A DNA stretch of 64,000 bases from Sphingobacterium thalpophilum (GCF_038396785.1 NZ_CP151087.1:4030001-4094000), one strand, 5' to 3'. Shown: positions 34,069-43,785, numbered from the stretch's first letter. Numbers and translations: made by a program. The notes: generated from the letters alone by a model not told the origin.

Positions 34069-37000
34069 TTAAAATGCATATCTCAGGCCCAACTGTACTT
34101 GATAAGGATTACCATTTAAGTTAGAGACGCCAACGCCTGAACTCATATTATAAACATATTGTTGATTCGCTGCATCAAAGCTTTTGATGGCATATAGATT
34201 TTGTTTACCCAGATTGTGTCCTACACCCCAAGTTTTTTTCAAAAGGTTGGCTACATTGAAAATGTCTATCGAAGCTTCAATGCCATGTTTTTTGTAAACT
34301 TTTAGATTTTTGGCCAAGTGCAAGTCAAATACGCCGTAAAAACCGTTGATGCCTCCGTTACGTTCGGCGATGCGGTCGAGGTTTCCATTGATGTATTTTT
34401 TGATGCTTTGCTCTGCTTTTGGATCATCTAAAATAGCTTGAATGCCGGTTTTGATGTAATCGGGTGTATTTTTGTTATTTGGATCGTATACAAAGGCAAG
34501 ATCATTAGAATTTACAAAATCACCATTAACATTCCCATTGACTGCTAAAGAATAGCGTGTTCCTGCAATTCCGCTGAAACGTAAACCCATCGAAACACCC
34601 CATAATGATGGCATGGTACCATAAAAGACGACTTTATGGCGGAATTGATTGTCTGAATATGTCATCGTACTCAAGTCGCGAGGATCATCTTTGACCATCA
34701 GGGAAAGGGTGGCCGAGTTGGCAACATTACCGTTATAGGAGGTATTATCTTTTGTATCGTTCCAAGTGTAAGACATGGTGATCTGACCGTCCTTATAATA
34801 ACGATAAGTTCCGTCCAGTACAACGGTGTAAGAATTGTTTTTCCCCTCACTGTTCATTTCCAGTACGCGGCCTATTTGTTTGGTTTTACGGCTATTGGTC
34901 CAGTTGGCGGCACCATTTGTCGTGTTGATGCTCGATGCTGGAACATACACCCCACGGTTACCTTCGGCAGTCAACCTAAAATAAGGGTCCTCCACCATAT
35001 TGCGATCTACATACATATAATTGTTGCGTCCCCAAGTTCCGTAAACACTTAACCCGAGACGTAATGAAGGTGTGAAAAAGTGATTGATGGAAACATTGGC
35101 TTTATATACCGTCGGCACTTTCACATCCTTGCTATTGGTATTGATGGTGACAAGTTTTTCGATCTTTGGGTTGTCCAACAATTCACGTCCCGGAGCTGTA
35201 TCGGGATCCTTACGATATCCCGCAAAATTTGGTTTGGGAATTAAGGTCGGGTCAGTAATATCTACACCGGCAATGCGTGAACCATCAAACAACATATTGT
35301 TTAACATAGAATAGGGGTTGAGGGCCGAACCGAATATACCAGCGCCGAAACGGATGATATTTTTCTTTTCTTCATTGATATCCCAGTTGAATTGCACACG
35401 CGGCTGTATCTGAAAAGTATTGATCCCATTGTCGGTCGAAAGCCCCAGCTCGTCATAGACCGTTTGGTTGAATGTTGCCTTCTTTAGGTATTTCGTGTTG
35501 TCCAGACGTAGGCCGCCGACAATATCAAGACCTCTTGCGATTTTAGTTTCCATTTGTCCATAAAGACCTACAGCCAGGTTGTTGACCAAGGTGTTTTCTT
35601 TGTCAGTCATATATACATCACGGGCATAGCGATAAGGAGTCAGGTTGTCGAAATTTTGCAGACCGGTAAAATAAAAACGACCATTCATTTCGCTGCCGTA
35701 GCGGAAGTCCATGTTGGTATACATGACATCTGCACCGAAGGTATATTTGATTTTATCTGTATTATAATATAGGTTGTTGACCAATTGTAACATATTTCCA
35801 TTAAACCATTCTGGCGCATAACGCTGCCCACCAAGCTGTATTGAATTGGTATATTTATTTGTACCGTCTACAGATTGAACGGATTCAACGATGGCACGCG
35901 GAATACTGTGTGATTGATCAAATCCAGCAACATTATGTTGTGCTTCTGAACGTTCATAGAAATGTTGTACCTTCAAATCGTTGGTCAGTTTGGAGTTGAT
36001 AGACGTCCGCAAGGAGGCCATTAGGCTATTGTTTATGTACCTTCTGTTGGTATAAGATTCAAAAGCATTGATCCCTGTATTGTCCCCTTCCTGTTGATTG
36101 TCCATGTCGTAGACAAAGTTATTACGGATTGTCAATAGGTTTTTATCGTTCAACTGCCAGTCAATGCGGGCAAAGGCAGCATCGGTCTTTTTCTTTTTGT
36201 CGAAAGAACCAAACAGACGATCGGCACTAGCGCCATATTTGCCCACGGCAATGCGGGTAAATTCATCTAAAGTTGCCTGCGTTACCTTGTAACGTGCAAT
36301 ATCCTCCGTTGTTTGAATATCAGCGATCTGAAGAGGGCGGGTATCCATTTGACGGTCCCAGGTTACAAAGAAATGGGCTTTGTCCTTGATGATTGGCCCA
36401 CCAAGTGAAAATCCATATTGATAGGTGGAGAATTTTTGTTTACGTGCCGTTCCATTCAGGTTGTACTTGCTCGAAAGCCAGCCTGCACGAGCAAAAGTGA
36501 ACGCACTTCCAGTTAACGTATTTGTACCGGATTTGGTTACGGTGGTAATGCTGCCCCCTCCGCTGCGACCGAATGTGACATCGTAGTCATTGGTCACTAC
36601 TTTGAACTCTCGAATGGCTTCCATAGAGATTGAATAAGCTCCGCCGCTATTTCCACCGGCCACTGTACTGCGTGAATTCATGCCGTCTACCGTAAAATTG
36701 GTCGAGGAAGCTCGCTGTCCAGCTAGATTTGTTCCACTGCTCACAGGTGATAGATCTATGAGTGAGGAGAAATTACGCCCATTTACAGGCATTTTTTTGA
36801 GATCATTGGCCGTAATGGCTGTAGATGCCCCCAATGTCTTGATCTTGTTTTTTAAATCAGCTGCAGTTCCTTGAACAATAACTTCATCCAATTTATTTTC
36901 AGCTGATGATAAGGTGAAATCCACATTGAGCTCATCACCATAGCTTAATTTATAGTCGGTCTTTTTTTGTTCGGCATAGCCAACATGGTTTACCGATATG

Positions 37001-37242
37001 CTGTACGGTGACCCTAAGGGTAGTTGCGGAAAGGTATAAATACCGTTTTGGTTTGTCAGTGTTGTTTGTTTAAACCCGGTAGATTCGTTTTTTACCGATA
37101 CGGACGTTCCTTTTACAGGGCCATTGTTGTCCATGATACGACCTGTAATGGTTGCCTCCGTACCCTGAGCCCAGCTGTTGGTTGGAATTTGAAAAAATGT
37201 AATGATGGTCAATGAGATTAACCAAATGATCTGTCTTTGCAT
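34069..37242 (-). CDS. Oar-like TonB-dependent outer membrane receptor
   Basis: This 1057-residue protein has a signal peptide (ending TNSWAQ), a carboxypeptidase-regulatory Ig domain (ATITGRIMDNNGPVKGTSV) and a plug (LIDLSPVSSGTNLAGQRASSTNFTVDGMNSR in part). A very long barrel follows that ends LGLRYAF, with the terminal Phe expected of outer-membrane proteins. The plug lacks the usual VLRGPQ motif, and the FDVTFGRSGGGSI region is typical of Oar-type receptors. Its ligand is unknown. The start at 37242 begins the signal peptide; a longer frame adds 12 polar residues. Confidence 0.88.
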   Translation of the reverse strand: MQRQIIWLISLTIITFFQIPTNSWAQGTEATITGRIMDNNGPVKGTSVSVKNESTGFKQTTLTNQNGIYTFPQLPLGSPYSISVNHVGYAEQKKTDYKLSYGDELNVDFTLSSAENKLDEVIVQGTAADLKNKIKTLGASTAITANDLKKMPVNGRNFSSLIDLSPVSSGTNLAGQRASSTNFTVDGMNSRSTVAGGNSGGAYSISMEAIREFKVVTNDYDVTFGRSGGGSITTVTKSGTNTLTGSAFTFARAGWLSSKYNLNGTARKQKFSTYQYGFSLGGPIIKDKAHFFVTWDRQMDTRPLQIADIQTTEDIARYKVTQATLDEFTRIAVGKYGASADRLFGSFDKKKKTDAAFARIDWQLNDKNLLTIRNNFVYDMDNQQEGDNTGINAFESYTNRRYINNSLMASLRTSINSKLTNDLKVQHFYERSEAQHNVAGFDQSHSIPRAIVESVQSVDGTNKYTNSIQLGGQRYAPEWFNGNMLQLVNNLYYNTDKIKYTFGADVMYTNMDFRYGSEMNGRFYFTGLQNFDNLTPYRYARDVYMTDKENTLVNNLAVGLYGQMETKIARGLDIVGGLRLDNTKYLKKATFNQTVYDELGLSTDNGINTFQIQPRVQFNWDINEEKKNIIRFGAGIFGSALNPYSMLNNMLFDGSRIAGVDITDPTLIPKPNFAGYRKDPDTAPGRELLDNPKIEKLVTINTNSKDVKVPTVYKANVSINHFFTPSLRLGLSVYGTWGRNNYMYVDRNMVEDPYFRLTAEGNRGVYVPASSINTTNGAANWTNSRKTKQIGRVLEMNSEGKNNSYTVVLDGTYRYYKDGQITMSYTWNDTKDNTSYNGNVANSATLSLMVKDDPRDLSTMTYSDNQFRHKVVFYGTMPSLWGVSMGLRFSGIAGTRYSLAVNGNVNGDFVNSNDLAFVYDPNNKNTPDYIKTGIQAILDDPKAEQSIKKYINGNLDRIAERNGGINGFYGVFDLHLAKNLKVYKKHGIEASIDIFNVANLLKKTWGVGHNLGKQNLYAIKSFDAANQQYVYNMSSGVGVSNLNGNPYQVQLGLRYAF

Positions 37243-37494
37243 AATAATTTCACTTTTTAGTTGATTAGTGTCTGTCACAAGTATGTTGCGAAATTATCCC
37301 TGCAAGATTGTTAAATGGTTAAGGGTGCATTATTAAATATTTAATAAAAATGGATTATAGCTGCCTATTGCGTATAATTAATTAACCTATACACAGAGCG
37401 GGCGACTCGGAAGAATCCGAGCCATTTACTATTAGAATATCTTTAAATAGATAAATATATGTTGTTTTTGTTCAGTGCAGTGAACGATTTTTTA
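37243..37494. other. Divergent intergenic region between Oar-like receptor and AAA ATPase
   Basis: No gene is seen. It must hold both divergent promoters. A near-palindrome around 37470-37485 (GTTCA/TGAAC ends) lies just upstream of the ATPase promoter. Confidence 0.4.
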
Positions 37495-37521
37495 TATTTT
37501 TGTTTATTATAATAAACAAAA
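37495..37521 (+). promoter_or_regulatory. Promoter -7 element overlapped by a 24-bp perfect palindrome
   Basis: TATTTTTG (37495-37502) matches TAnnTTTG. It overlaps an A/T-rich perfect palindrome (37498-37521) whose centre falls at the expected transcription start. Further AAACAAAATA-type repeats follow up to the ATG. A dimeric repressor site is the natural reading. Confidence 0.55.
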
Positions 37522-37554
37522 TAGACATTTTTCAAACAAAATAAACATTATCAC

Positions 37555-38751
37555 ATGGAAGAACTAGTTCAACAATTTAAACGACGTATACGGTTTGTGG
37601 ATATGAATTTTGTGCGAAATATAATGTATGAAATTAATTGGTCCGCTCGTTTAATTGGGATCAAAGGAGCAAGGGGAATCGGTAAGACGACCTTATTGCT
37701 TCAATACATTAAGCTAAATTTGTTCGACAGGTTGGACGAAGTGCTTTATGTCAGTTTGGATGCAGTGTGGTTCAATAATAAGTCTTTGCTGGATTTAGTA
37801 TATGAATTCGATCAAAAAGGAGGAAAGTATCTGTTTTTGGATGAAGTACATAAATATGAAGGCTGGGCCCAAATATTAAAAAATATTTATGACGACTACC
37901 CTGAGATGAAGATCATCTTTACTGGCTCCTCCCTTTTAGAAATTCTGAATGCCCGTGTTGATTTAAGTCGTAGGGCAGTAGTTTACAAAATGCAGGGATT
38001 TTCCTTTCGTGAATTTCTTTCATTGGAAACAAAAACTACTTTCCCAATATTTAGCCTGGATCAAATTTTAGAAGAGCATAGCAAAGTGGACTATAAAATC
38101 AATGCCATGGTTAAACCTTTTCAGCATTTTGAGAAATATTTGAAATATGGTTATTATCCTTATTACCGAGAACAGCTTGATTTATATGAGATGCGAGTAA
38201 TGGAGGTCATTAATATGATTCTGGAAATTGAATTGCCGCTCTTACGAAATGTAGATATCGCTTATGTTACTAAGATTAAGCAATTGCTTGTTATCATTGC
38301 TGAATCTGTCCCTTTTGTGCCTAACATCAGTAAGCTCAGTGAAAAGATTGGTATTAGCCGGACAACTCTGTTGTCTTATCTCTACTATTTGGATGAAATT
38401 AGTTTAACGCATAATCTCTATAAGGTGGGTGAAGGTATAAGTCAGTTACAAAAACCATCTAAAATTTTTCTAGACAATACCAACCTTTCCTTCTTATTTG
38501 CACATGAAAATGTTAACCCTGGAAATCTAAGGGAAACATTTTTTGTTAACCAACTTGCATTTCAACATCAGGTGAACTATGCGGAGCAAGGAGATTTTAT
38601 TGTTGATGAAAAGTACACCTTTGAGGTAGGAGGGAGAGACAAGTCCAATAAACAAATTAAAGGAATAAACAATGCCTACATTGCAGCAGATGACATTGAG
38701 TTTGGTCATCAAAATAAGGTCCCACTATGGTTGTTTGGCTTTTTATATTAA
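37555..38751 (+). CDS. AAA_14 / DUF4143 family ATPase
   Basis: This 398-residue protein has Walker A in KGARGIGKTTLL (about residues 38-49) and Walker B YLFLDEVHKYEGW (about 91-103). An arginine-sensor segment FTGSSLLEI follows, and the C-terminal half is of the DUF4143 type with a winged-helix-like stretch (LSEKIGISRTTLLSYLYYLDEI). Such ATPases are very common in Bacteroidota and archaea, often as isolated genes in variable regions, and their role is not established. No nuclease or toxin partner is adjacent. Confidence 0.88.
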   Translation: MEELVQQFKRRIRFVDMNFVRNIMYEINWSARLIGIKGARGIGKTTLLLQYIKLNLFDRLDEVLYVSLDAVWFNNKSLLDLVYEFDQKGGKYLFLDEVHKYEGWAQILKNIYDDYPEMKIIFTGSSLLEILNARVDLSRRAVVYKMQGFSFREFLSLETKTTFPIFSLDQILEEHSKVDYKINAMVKPFQHFEKYLKYGYYPYYREQLDLYEMRVMEVINMILEIELPLLRNVDIAYVTKIKQLLVIIAESVPFVPNISKLSEKIGISRTTLLSYLYYLDEISLTHNLYKVGEGISQLQKPSKIFLDNTNLSFLFAHENVNPGNLRETFFVNQLAFQHQVNYAEQGDFIVDEKYTFEVGGRDKSNKQIKGINNAYIAADDIEFGHQNKVPLWLFGFLY

Positions 38752-38841
38752 TAGCATACTATTTGATGCAAATGGTAGCAAGAAAAAATCAGAAGCGGCC
38801 TGGAAGTGTGGCTAGACCGCTCTGTATTTCTATATAGAGAT

Positions 38842-39405
38842 TTACTCTTCCCAACGAATTTTATCTGCAATAGGTGTACGGATAGGTTCACGCGCCTCAG
38901 CTTGGTGGTGTCCTAAGTAGAATAGACCGATACATTTTTGATTTTCCTCGAGATTTAAGAAACCACCCAAGTGATTGATTAAACCTGGAGTCGCCCAGTA
39001 TCCACCGATATTTAGCGAGTGTGCAGCCAACCACATATTTTCAACTGCAGCAGCTGTACAAGCCAATTCTTCCCATTCAGGAACTTCACCCGTATAATTG
39101 ACAACAATCGCAATGGCAACGTTCGATTGTGTTGCTTTTTTGCCCATTGTTATTTCTGTTGCTTCAGTATATTTCTCTGTCGGTGTTACTGACTTGTAGA
39201 TACGTGATAATTCGGTGCCCAAACGTTCTAATCCTTCTTTGCGGAAGATCACAAAACGCCAAGGTTGTGTTCTTTTGTGTGTTGGAGCAGCATTGGCCGC
39301 TTCCAAGATACTCAAGATATCTTCTTTACTGACTTCTTCTTCAGTAAAGGAAGCTTGAAATACGGATCTTCTGTAGTGTATTGCTTTTAATACGTCGTTT
39401 TTCAT
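38842..39405 (-). CDS. Nitroreductase family protein
   Basis: This 187-residue FMN enzyme has IHYRRSVFQASF at the N-terminus (FMN-phosphate-binding Arg-Arg-Ser), AANAAPTHKRTQPWRFVIF and a C-terminal GLFYLGHHQAE. It probably reduces nitro or quinone-type compounds with NAD(P)H in the cytoplasm; the substrate is unknown. It is 17 bases downstream of pepT on the same strand, so the two are probably co-transcribed. Confidence 0.9.
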   Translation of the reverse strand: MKNDVLKAIHYRRSVFQASFTEEEVSKEDILSILEAANAAPTHKRTQPWRFVIFRKEGLERLGTELSRIYKSVTPTEKYTEATEITMGKKATQSNVAIAIVVNYTGEVPEWEELACTAAAVENMWLAAHSLNIGGYWATPGLINHLGGFLNLEENQKCIGLFYLGHHQAEAREPIRTPIADKIRWEE

Positions 39406-39422
39406 TATAATTTATTTTTCCT

Positions 39423-40685
39423 TTATGCTTTTTCTTCCCATAAAGATACAACATGCAAAATTGTTTTGACGGCTTTTTCCATATCTTGTACAGCTACCCA
39501 CTCTTGTTTTCCGTGGAAGGCATGCCCTCCAGCAAAAATATTTGGACAAGGTAAGCCCATAAACGAAAGGCGGGAGCCATCTGTTCCACCGCGGATACTT
39601 CTTCTTTCGGCCACCATTCCTGCACGGTTGATGGCTTCCATACCGATTTCCATAATTTCAGGATGCTGATCCAGCACTTCTTTCATATTACGGTATTGTT
39701 CTTTTACGACAAAAGTATAGGTGCAGTTTGGATATTGTTCCACAATCGATTTTGCGATGCCTTCCAGCTCATCTTCATGTTTCTTTAGATTGGCTGTAAC
39801 GTGATCGCGTACGATAAATTGAATTTCAGCTTTTTCCACAGATCCACTGATATGAACAGGGTGTACAAAGCCGTCTTTTTTGTTGGTGCTTTCAGGTGAA
39901 AGTCGGTCTTTTGGTAGTGCATCAATTACCGCACTGGCGATTTTGATGGCACTTTGCATTTTACCCTTAGCAAAGCCCGGATGTACGGATACACCATGAA
40001 TAGTCAATGTAGCTCCATCCGCTGAAAATGTTTCATCCTCAATGGTTCCCGCTTTTTCGCCATCCATTGTATAAGCAAAATCTGCTGCTAAACGTTTTAA
40101 ATCTGCTTTATCAACACCTCTGCCAATCTCCTCATCTGGTGTGAAAAGAATTTTGATGTCACCATGTTTGATTTCAGGATGTTTCATTAATAAACGGGCA
40201 GCATCCATGATTTCGGCCACACCTGCTTTGTCATCTGCACCCAACAAAGTGGTGCCACTCGCTGTAATGATATCATTGCCAATTTGATTGGCTAGATCGG
40301 GATGTTCGGCGTATTTGATGATAATACTCTTGTCGTCAGGAAGCACAAGATCCTGGCCCTGATAATTAGGATGAACCAGTGGTTTAACATCTTTTCCAGA
40401 AGAGTCCGGAGATGTATCCATATGAGAACAGAAGCAGATAACAGGAACTTGCTTTGCAGTATTGGATGGAATAGTTGCATAGATATATCCATTTTCATCC
40501 ATTGCTGCGTCTGAAATACCCAATGCTAGCAACTCCGCTACAAGTAACTTTCCAAGGTTCTTTTGCTTTTTCGTAGAAGGACATGTTGGTGAATTTGCAT
40601 CAGATTGTGTGTCAATCTGTACATAGCGTTGAAATCTTTCGGATACCGAAAAATAACTTATGTTGTTGATCTCAAATGTGCTCAT
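39423..40685 (-). CDS. pepT: Peptidase T (tripeptide aminopeptidase)
   Basis: This 420-residue M20B metallopeptidase releases N-terminal residues from tripeptides. Zinc-site motifs are CFCSHMDTSPD, LLGADDKAG, TPDEEIGRG and MDGEKAG, with the terminal GGTDGSRLSFMGLPCPNIFAGGHAFHG (in part) supplying the last His. Length matches E. coli PepT. First gene of a pair with the nitroreductase, with a good promoter. Confidence 0.95.
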   Translation of the reverse strand: MSTFEINNISYFSVSERFQRYVQIDTQSDANSPTCPSTKKQKNLGKLLVAELLALGISDAAMDENGYIYATIPSNTAKQVPVICFCSHMDTSPDSSGKDVKPLVHPNYQGQDLVLPDDKSIIIKYAEHPDLANQIGNDIITASGTTLLGADDKAGVAEIMDAARLLMKHPEIKHGDIKILFTPDEEIGRGVDKADLKRLAADFAYTMDGEKAGTIEDETFSADGATLTIHGVSVHPGFAKGKMQSAIKIASAVIDALPKDRLSPESTNKKDGFVHPVHISGSVEKAEIQFIVRDHVTANLKKHEDELEGIAKSIVEQYPNCTYTFVVKEQYRNMKEVLDQHPEIMEIGMEAINRAGMVAERRSIRGGTDGSRLSFMGLPCPNIFAGGHAFHGKQEWVAVQDMEKAVKTILHVVSLWEEKA

Positions 40686-40716
40686 TTTCTAATAGCCTTA
40701 ATGTGATAAGGGTGGT

Positions 40717-40747
40717 CAAACTTAGATAAATTGCTTTTTATTTGCAA
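40717..40747 (-). promoter_or_regulatory. Promoter of pepT
   Basis: On the minus strand, TTG (40745-40747) and TAAGTTTG (40717-40724) with a 20-nt spacer. A 7-bp inverted repeat (40728-40734 with 40744-40750) fills the spacer. Confidence 0.6.
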
Positions 40748-40750
40748 TTT

Positions 40751-40980
40751 AATTTGGTTGCATTTACAAACAATTTGTCCCTACTCAATAGGTTTAATTC
40801 TATTTGTTAACAAACTGACAATAACTGAAACTCATAGGAGGGGGCACGCCCCCAATTCCCGCTGAAAGGAATTTATTGTTATCTATAATTTATTGCTACA
40901 TATAATGTGCAGTAGCGCTTTTGAACAGTAAGTTTTACCCATAGCTATGTGAAAAAGAAATCTTGGATGATCCCACATCA
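40751..40980. other. Intergenic region with a GC-rich hairpin
   Basis: No gene is seen. A compact GGGGGC/GCCCCC hairpin (40840-40853) stands out from the AT-rich background. The rest is featureless. Confidence 0.4.
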
Positions 40981-41020
40981 AAAAAAAGACCTATCAAATC
41001 GTTGACAGGTCCTTTTTTAT
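40981..41020 (-). terminator. Terminator of the DUF4197 gene
   Basis: An imperfect long stem (A7-GACCT-TCAA against its complement, with one bulge and one mismatch) 12 bases after the stop, U-rich on the minus strand. Confidence 0.8.
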
Positions 41021-41031
41021 TGTATCGTTCT

Positions 41032-41850
41032 CTATTTCTTTTCGTCTGCGTAACCAAATACTTTCTGTAAAATATTGGTATTTCTGCTGCCGCCTATGTT
41101 CTGTCTAATTTTTGACTCCTGGTCGGCAACTTTAATGAAAAGACCATCTATTGCTTTCTGCGTAACGTAGGCTGTAAGATTTGTCTCCACTTTATTGCCT
41201 AAAGGGAGGTTGTTGTAAGCTGAGGTCAATTGTGTCCAATACTGGTCCACATTGTTTGTACCCATGGCAGATTTGATAACAGGACTAAATTTGTTCGTTA
41301 ATTCTGTCGATGTATTTGTTTTAAAAAACGTTGTCGCGGCGTCTTCTTTGCTGCCTAGAAGAATATTGGTCGCATCTGTAATTGTCATCTTTGAAAGTGC
41401 ATTGACAAATACGGGGGCAGCCTCTTTAACGGCTCCCTCAGCAGCTCTGTTCATGCTCTGTATAAACTGATCGCATAATTTTCCCATACCAACAGCACGA
41501 AGTGTTTTTTCTACTTTCTGTGCTTCGGCAGGCATCAAAATCTTTACTGCCGCATCACCCAAAAAACCATCCTTCTTGGCTAAAGATTCGATACTCAGAT
41601 TTAAACCATTGCTTAAAGCCTGTTTGATCCCCAATGAAGCATCTTTGTTGGATAAAGACGTCAAGGTATTGGATTTGGATGCTGTTGCTTTAGTATTTGA
41701 TGCTGTCGTCGTTTTAGTACTGTCGGTTTGGCCCTGATTTGCTTTTGTCAATGTTTCACTGATTTTTTTAAAAATCTGCGCTTTACTTGCATTGGAATAA
41801 AGTAGTCCTGAGACAAATAGTGTACAATATAATAGTGGAAATTTCATCAT
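41032..41850 (-). CDS. DUF4197 domain-containing exported protein
   Basis: This 272-residue protein has a signal peptide (MMKFPLLYCTLFVSGLLYSNASKAQ in part), a Thr/Ser/Lys-rich linker (residues about 30-65), then DUF4197. That domain is marked by LGIKQALSNGLNLSIESLAKKDGFLGD (in part), KILMPAEAQKVEKTLRAVG and FGYADEKK at the end. The function is unknown; a periplasmic location is expected. The frame starts 6 codons earlier, but that lies upstream of the predicted transcription start. Confidence 0.88.
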   Translation of the reverse strand: MMKFPLLYCTLFVSGLLYSNASKAQIFKKISETLTKANQGQTDSTKTTTASNTKATASKSNTLTSLSNKDASLGIKQALSNGLNLSIESLAKKDGFLGDAAVKILMPAEAQKVEKTLRAVGMGKLCDQFIQSMNRAAEGAVKEAAPVFVNALSKMTITDATNILLGSKEDAATTFFKTNTSTELTNKFSPVIKSAMGTNNVDQYWTQLTSAYNNLPLGNKVETNLTAYVTQKAIDGLFIKVADQESKIRQNIGGSRNTNILQKVFGYADEKK

Positions 41851-41865
41851 GTTAAGTTTTGCTGT

Positions 41866-41873
41866 CAAAATTA
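41866..41873 (-). promoter_or_regulatory. -7 element (TAATTTTG) of the DUF4197 gene
   Basis: An exact TAnnTTTG on the minus strand, 15 bases before the chosen ATG. Confidence 0.55.
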
Positions 41874-42016
41874 AGTATATCGACTGTTAATTTATGTGAA
41901 AGTTTAAAGCAATTGCTAGGAACCATAGCTATTGTCAAGAATCGTAGCAGATGCGCTACATCGTGCTGAATCGCTATCCCTGATGCGGTATAAATAAAAA
42001 GCTGTCCCACAAAATA

Positions 42017-42047
42017 AAACAGCAGATTCTAAGCGAACCTGCTGTTT
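42017..42047 (-). terminator. Hairpin after the secreted phosphoesterase gene
   Basis: A 9-bp stem (42017-42025 with 42039-42047) with a 13-nt loop. The A-rich left side becomes U-rich in the minus-strand transcript. Confidence 0.7.
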
Positions 42048-42078
42048 GTGTTATAGGGTTGTTGTAATTAACATGATA

Positions 42079-42915
42079 TTATTTCCAGGAGAGCGTCGTT
42101 GCTACTGGAAAGTGATCTGAGGGGAATTTATTCATATACGTGTCCGTCAGGATACCATATTTTTTAACCTGGAAAGGTTTGGTAATAAAAATATGATCAA
42201 TGCGGCCTGTTGGTCTGATGCTTTTGCCCCAGCCATTGAAGGAAGAATTGGGTTCATATTTGAATGTTGCCAGTTCATGTACGTCAGTGACTACTTTGCT
42301 ATTGGCTAATGTGAAATAAGCCGCATCTTTTTCATCCACATTGAAGTCGCCGGTTAAAATCAAAGGTAGGTCTTTGGCAAACTCTTTTGCTTTCGCCAGA
42401 ATCAACTTGGCACTCTCGGTGCGTGCAGTACGGCCGATATGGTCAAAGTGCGTATTCATGAAGATGAAGCGTTTTTTGTTGGCCTTGTCTTCAAAAATAC
42501 CCCAGGTACAGATCCGCGGTAGTGCTGCATCCCAGCCTTTATTCGGGTGTTGGGTATCTGTTGCCGAAAGCCAGAAAGTTCCGCTCTTTATTGCTTTAAA
42601 GCGATTTGTATTGTAATAAATAGCTGAGTGTTCGCCCTCTTGTGCACCATCGTCGCGACCAACACCCACGTAATCAAATCCAGGGAGGAGCTTTTTAAGA
42701 TCTTCAACCTGATCAAAAAAACCTTCTTGGATACCAAAGATATCAAAGCCATGGTATTTAATCAGATTGGTTAGCGGAACTTTACGGTCGTTCCACATGT
42801 TGTCAACATCGACGGTATTTCTTTGACGGATATTATAGCTTGCTGCAATAAATTCCTGTGCATAAGACAGAAAGGATAGGCAGAGCGCTAAAGCGAGAAT
42901 AATACTTTTTTTCAT
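42079..42915 (-). CDS. Secreted endonuclease/exonuclease/phosphatase family protein
   Basis: This 278-residue protein has a clear signal peptide (to SYAQ, residue 19) and EEP-fold motifs: FIAASYNIRQ at the start, FGIQEG (metal-binding Glu), NTHFDHIG, LTGDFNVDE and a final FPSDHFPVATTLSW (catalytic Asp-His). Such exported enzymes cleave phosphodiester bonds in nucleic acids, lipids or sugars-phosphates. The neighbouring secreted glycerophosphodiesterase suggests extracellular phosphate or lipid scavenging. Confidence 0.9.
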   Translation of the reverse strand: MKKSIILALALCLSFLSYAQEFIAASYNIRQRNTVDVDNMWNDRKVPLTNLIKYHGFDIFGIQEGFFDQVEDLKKLLPGFDYVGVGRDDGAQEGEHSAIYYNTNRFKAIKSGTFWLSATDTQHPNKGWDAALPRICTWGIFEDKANKKRFIFMNTHFDHIGRTARTESAKLILAKAKEFAKDLPLILTGDFNVDEKDAAYFTLANSKVVTDVHELATFKYEPNSSFNGWGKSIRPTGRIDHIFITKPFQVKKYGILTDTYMNKFPSDHFPVATTLSWK

Positions 42916-43017
42916 TTAGAATCTAGTTTTTAAAAAGGTACTGAAACGGTCATGCTCATCAAGTCGGCCTGATAAGAGGTCGACTGATTAGGATCCATGA
43001 TTATTTCAACGGTATTG

Positions 43018-43785
43018 TTATTTCTTTAATACGCGGAGCAACAACTCAGGTTCATCAGTGGTAATAAAATCAATTTTCTGATCGATTAGATTTGTCATTT
43101 CTTCTTCTGTGTTTACGGTCCATGCATTCACTTTCATACCAAGTTGATGCGCATCTTTCAGCCATGTCGCATTCTTTTTAAAGACGGAAAAGTGATAATC
43201 CACCCCATTAATCCCAGCAGCTTTTACATCTGAAGGAGATTTATCTCCTGTAAGATATTGGATATTAGCCTTAGGAGCCAATTCGTGGATCTTTTGACAA
43301 GCTTCAAAGCTGAAGGAAATGTAATCCGTAATTTTCTCAGCTTTTAAGCTTTTGACCATTTCAACCGTTTTTGTGGTCGCTTCAAGCGTACGCTCGACCC
43401 CAAGTTTATTGATTTTCAACTCAAGGATAAGGCGTAAACCCTTTAATTTTTTTCCAGCATTAATATATTCTTCCAACGTGGGAATGGATTCACCGTTAGG
43501 ATGTTTCTTTTCTAAGAGCTCTTTGTAGGTTGCCGTTGCGATATCAATGCCGTAGAAATCATTGTCATGGTTGACCACAAGAATATTGTCTTTGGTCAAA
43601 TGTACATCAAACTCGGATCCAAAGAGCTTAAGATCGTGGGCCGCTGTTAAGGAAGCAATGGAATTTTGCGGAAGATGGCTGTTTTTCCATACGCCACGAT
43701 GTGCAATGGCTTTCGTTTGTGCGAATAATGCGGAGGATGAGATTACCATAGCCAGTGTCAGACAGCTAAAAATATGTTTTTTCAT
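43018..43785 (-). CDS. Secreted glycerophosphodiester phosphodiesterase family protein
   Basis: This 255-residue protein has a signal peptide (to about residue 22) and a GDPD TIM barrel: AIAHRGVWKNSHLPQNS (catalytic His-Arg), GSEFDVHLTKDNILVVNHD (metal ligands and second His), then LEYINAG-type and KVNAWTVNTEEEM segments. It hydrolyses glycerophosphodiesters to glycerol 3-phosphate and an alcohol in the periplasm or outside. It lies about 100 bases upstream of, and on the same strand as, the secreted EEP protein. Confidence 0.9.
   Translation of the reverse strand: MKKHIFSCLTLAMVISSSALFAQTKAIAHRGVWKNSHLPQNSIASLTAAHDLKLFGSEFDVHLTKDNILVVNHDNDFYGIDIATATYKELLEKKHPNGESIPTLEEYINAGKKLKGLRLILELKINKLGVERTLEATTKTVEMVKSLKAEKITDYISFSFEACQKIHELAPKANIQYLTGDKSPSDVKAAGINGVDYHFSVFKKNATWLKDAHQLGMKVNAWTVNTEEEMTNLIDQKIDFITTDEPELLLRVLKK

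Noticed and set aside
37555..38751. Defence-system ATPase
   Set aside because: No nuclease, toxin or other defence gene flanks the AAA/DUF4143 gene, so a defence role is not supported.
40840..40853. GC-rich hairpin upstream of pepT
   Set aside because: It was considered as a terminator or repeat element; it has no T run and a 2-4 nt loop, and sits 150 bases upstream of the gene, so no function is assigned.
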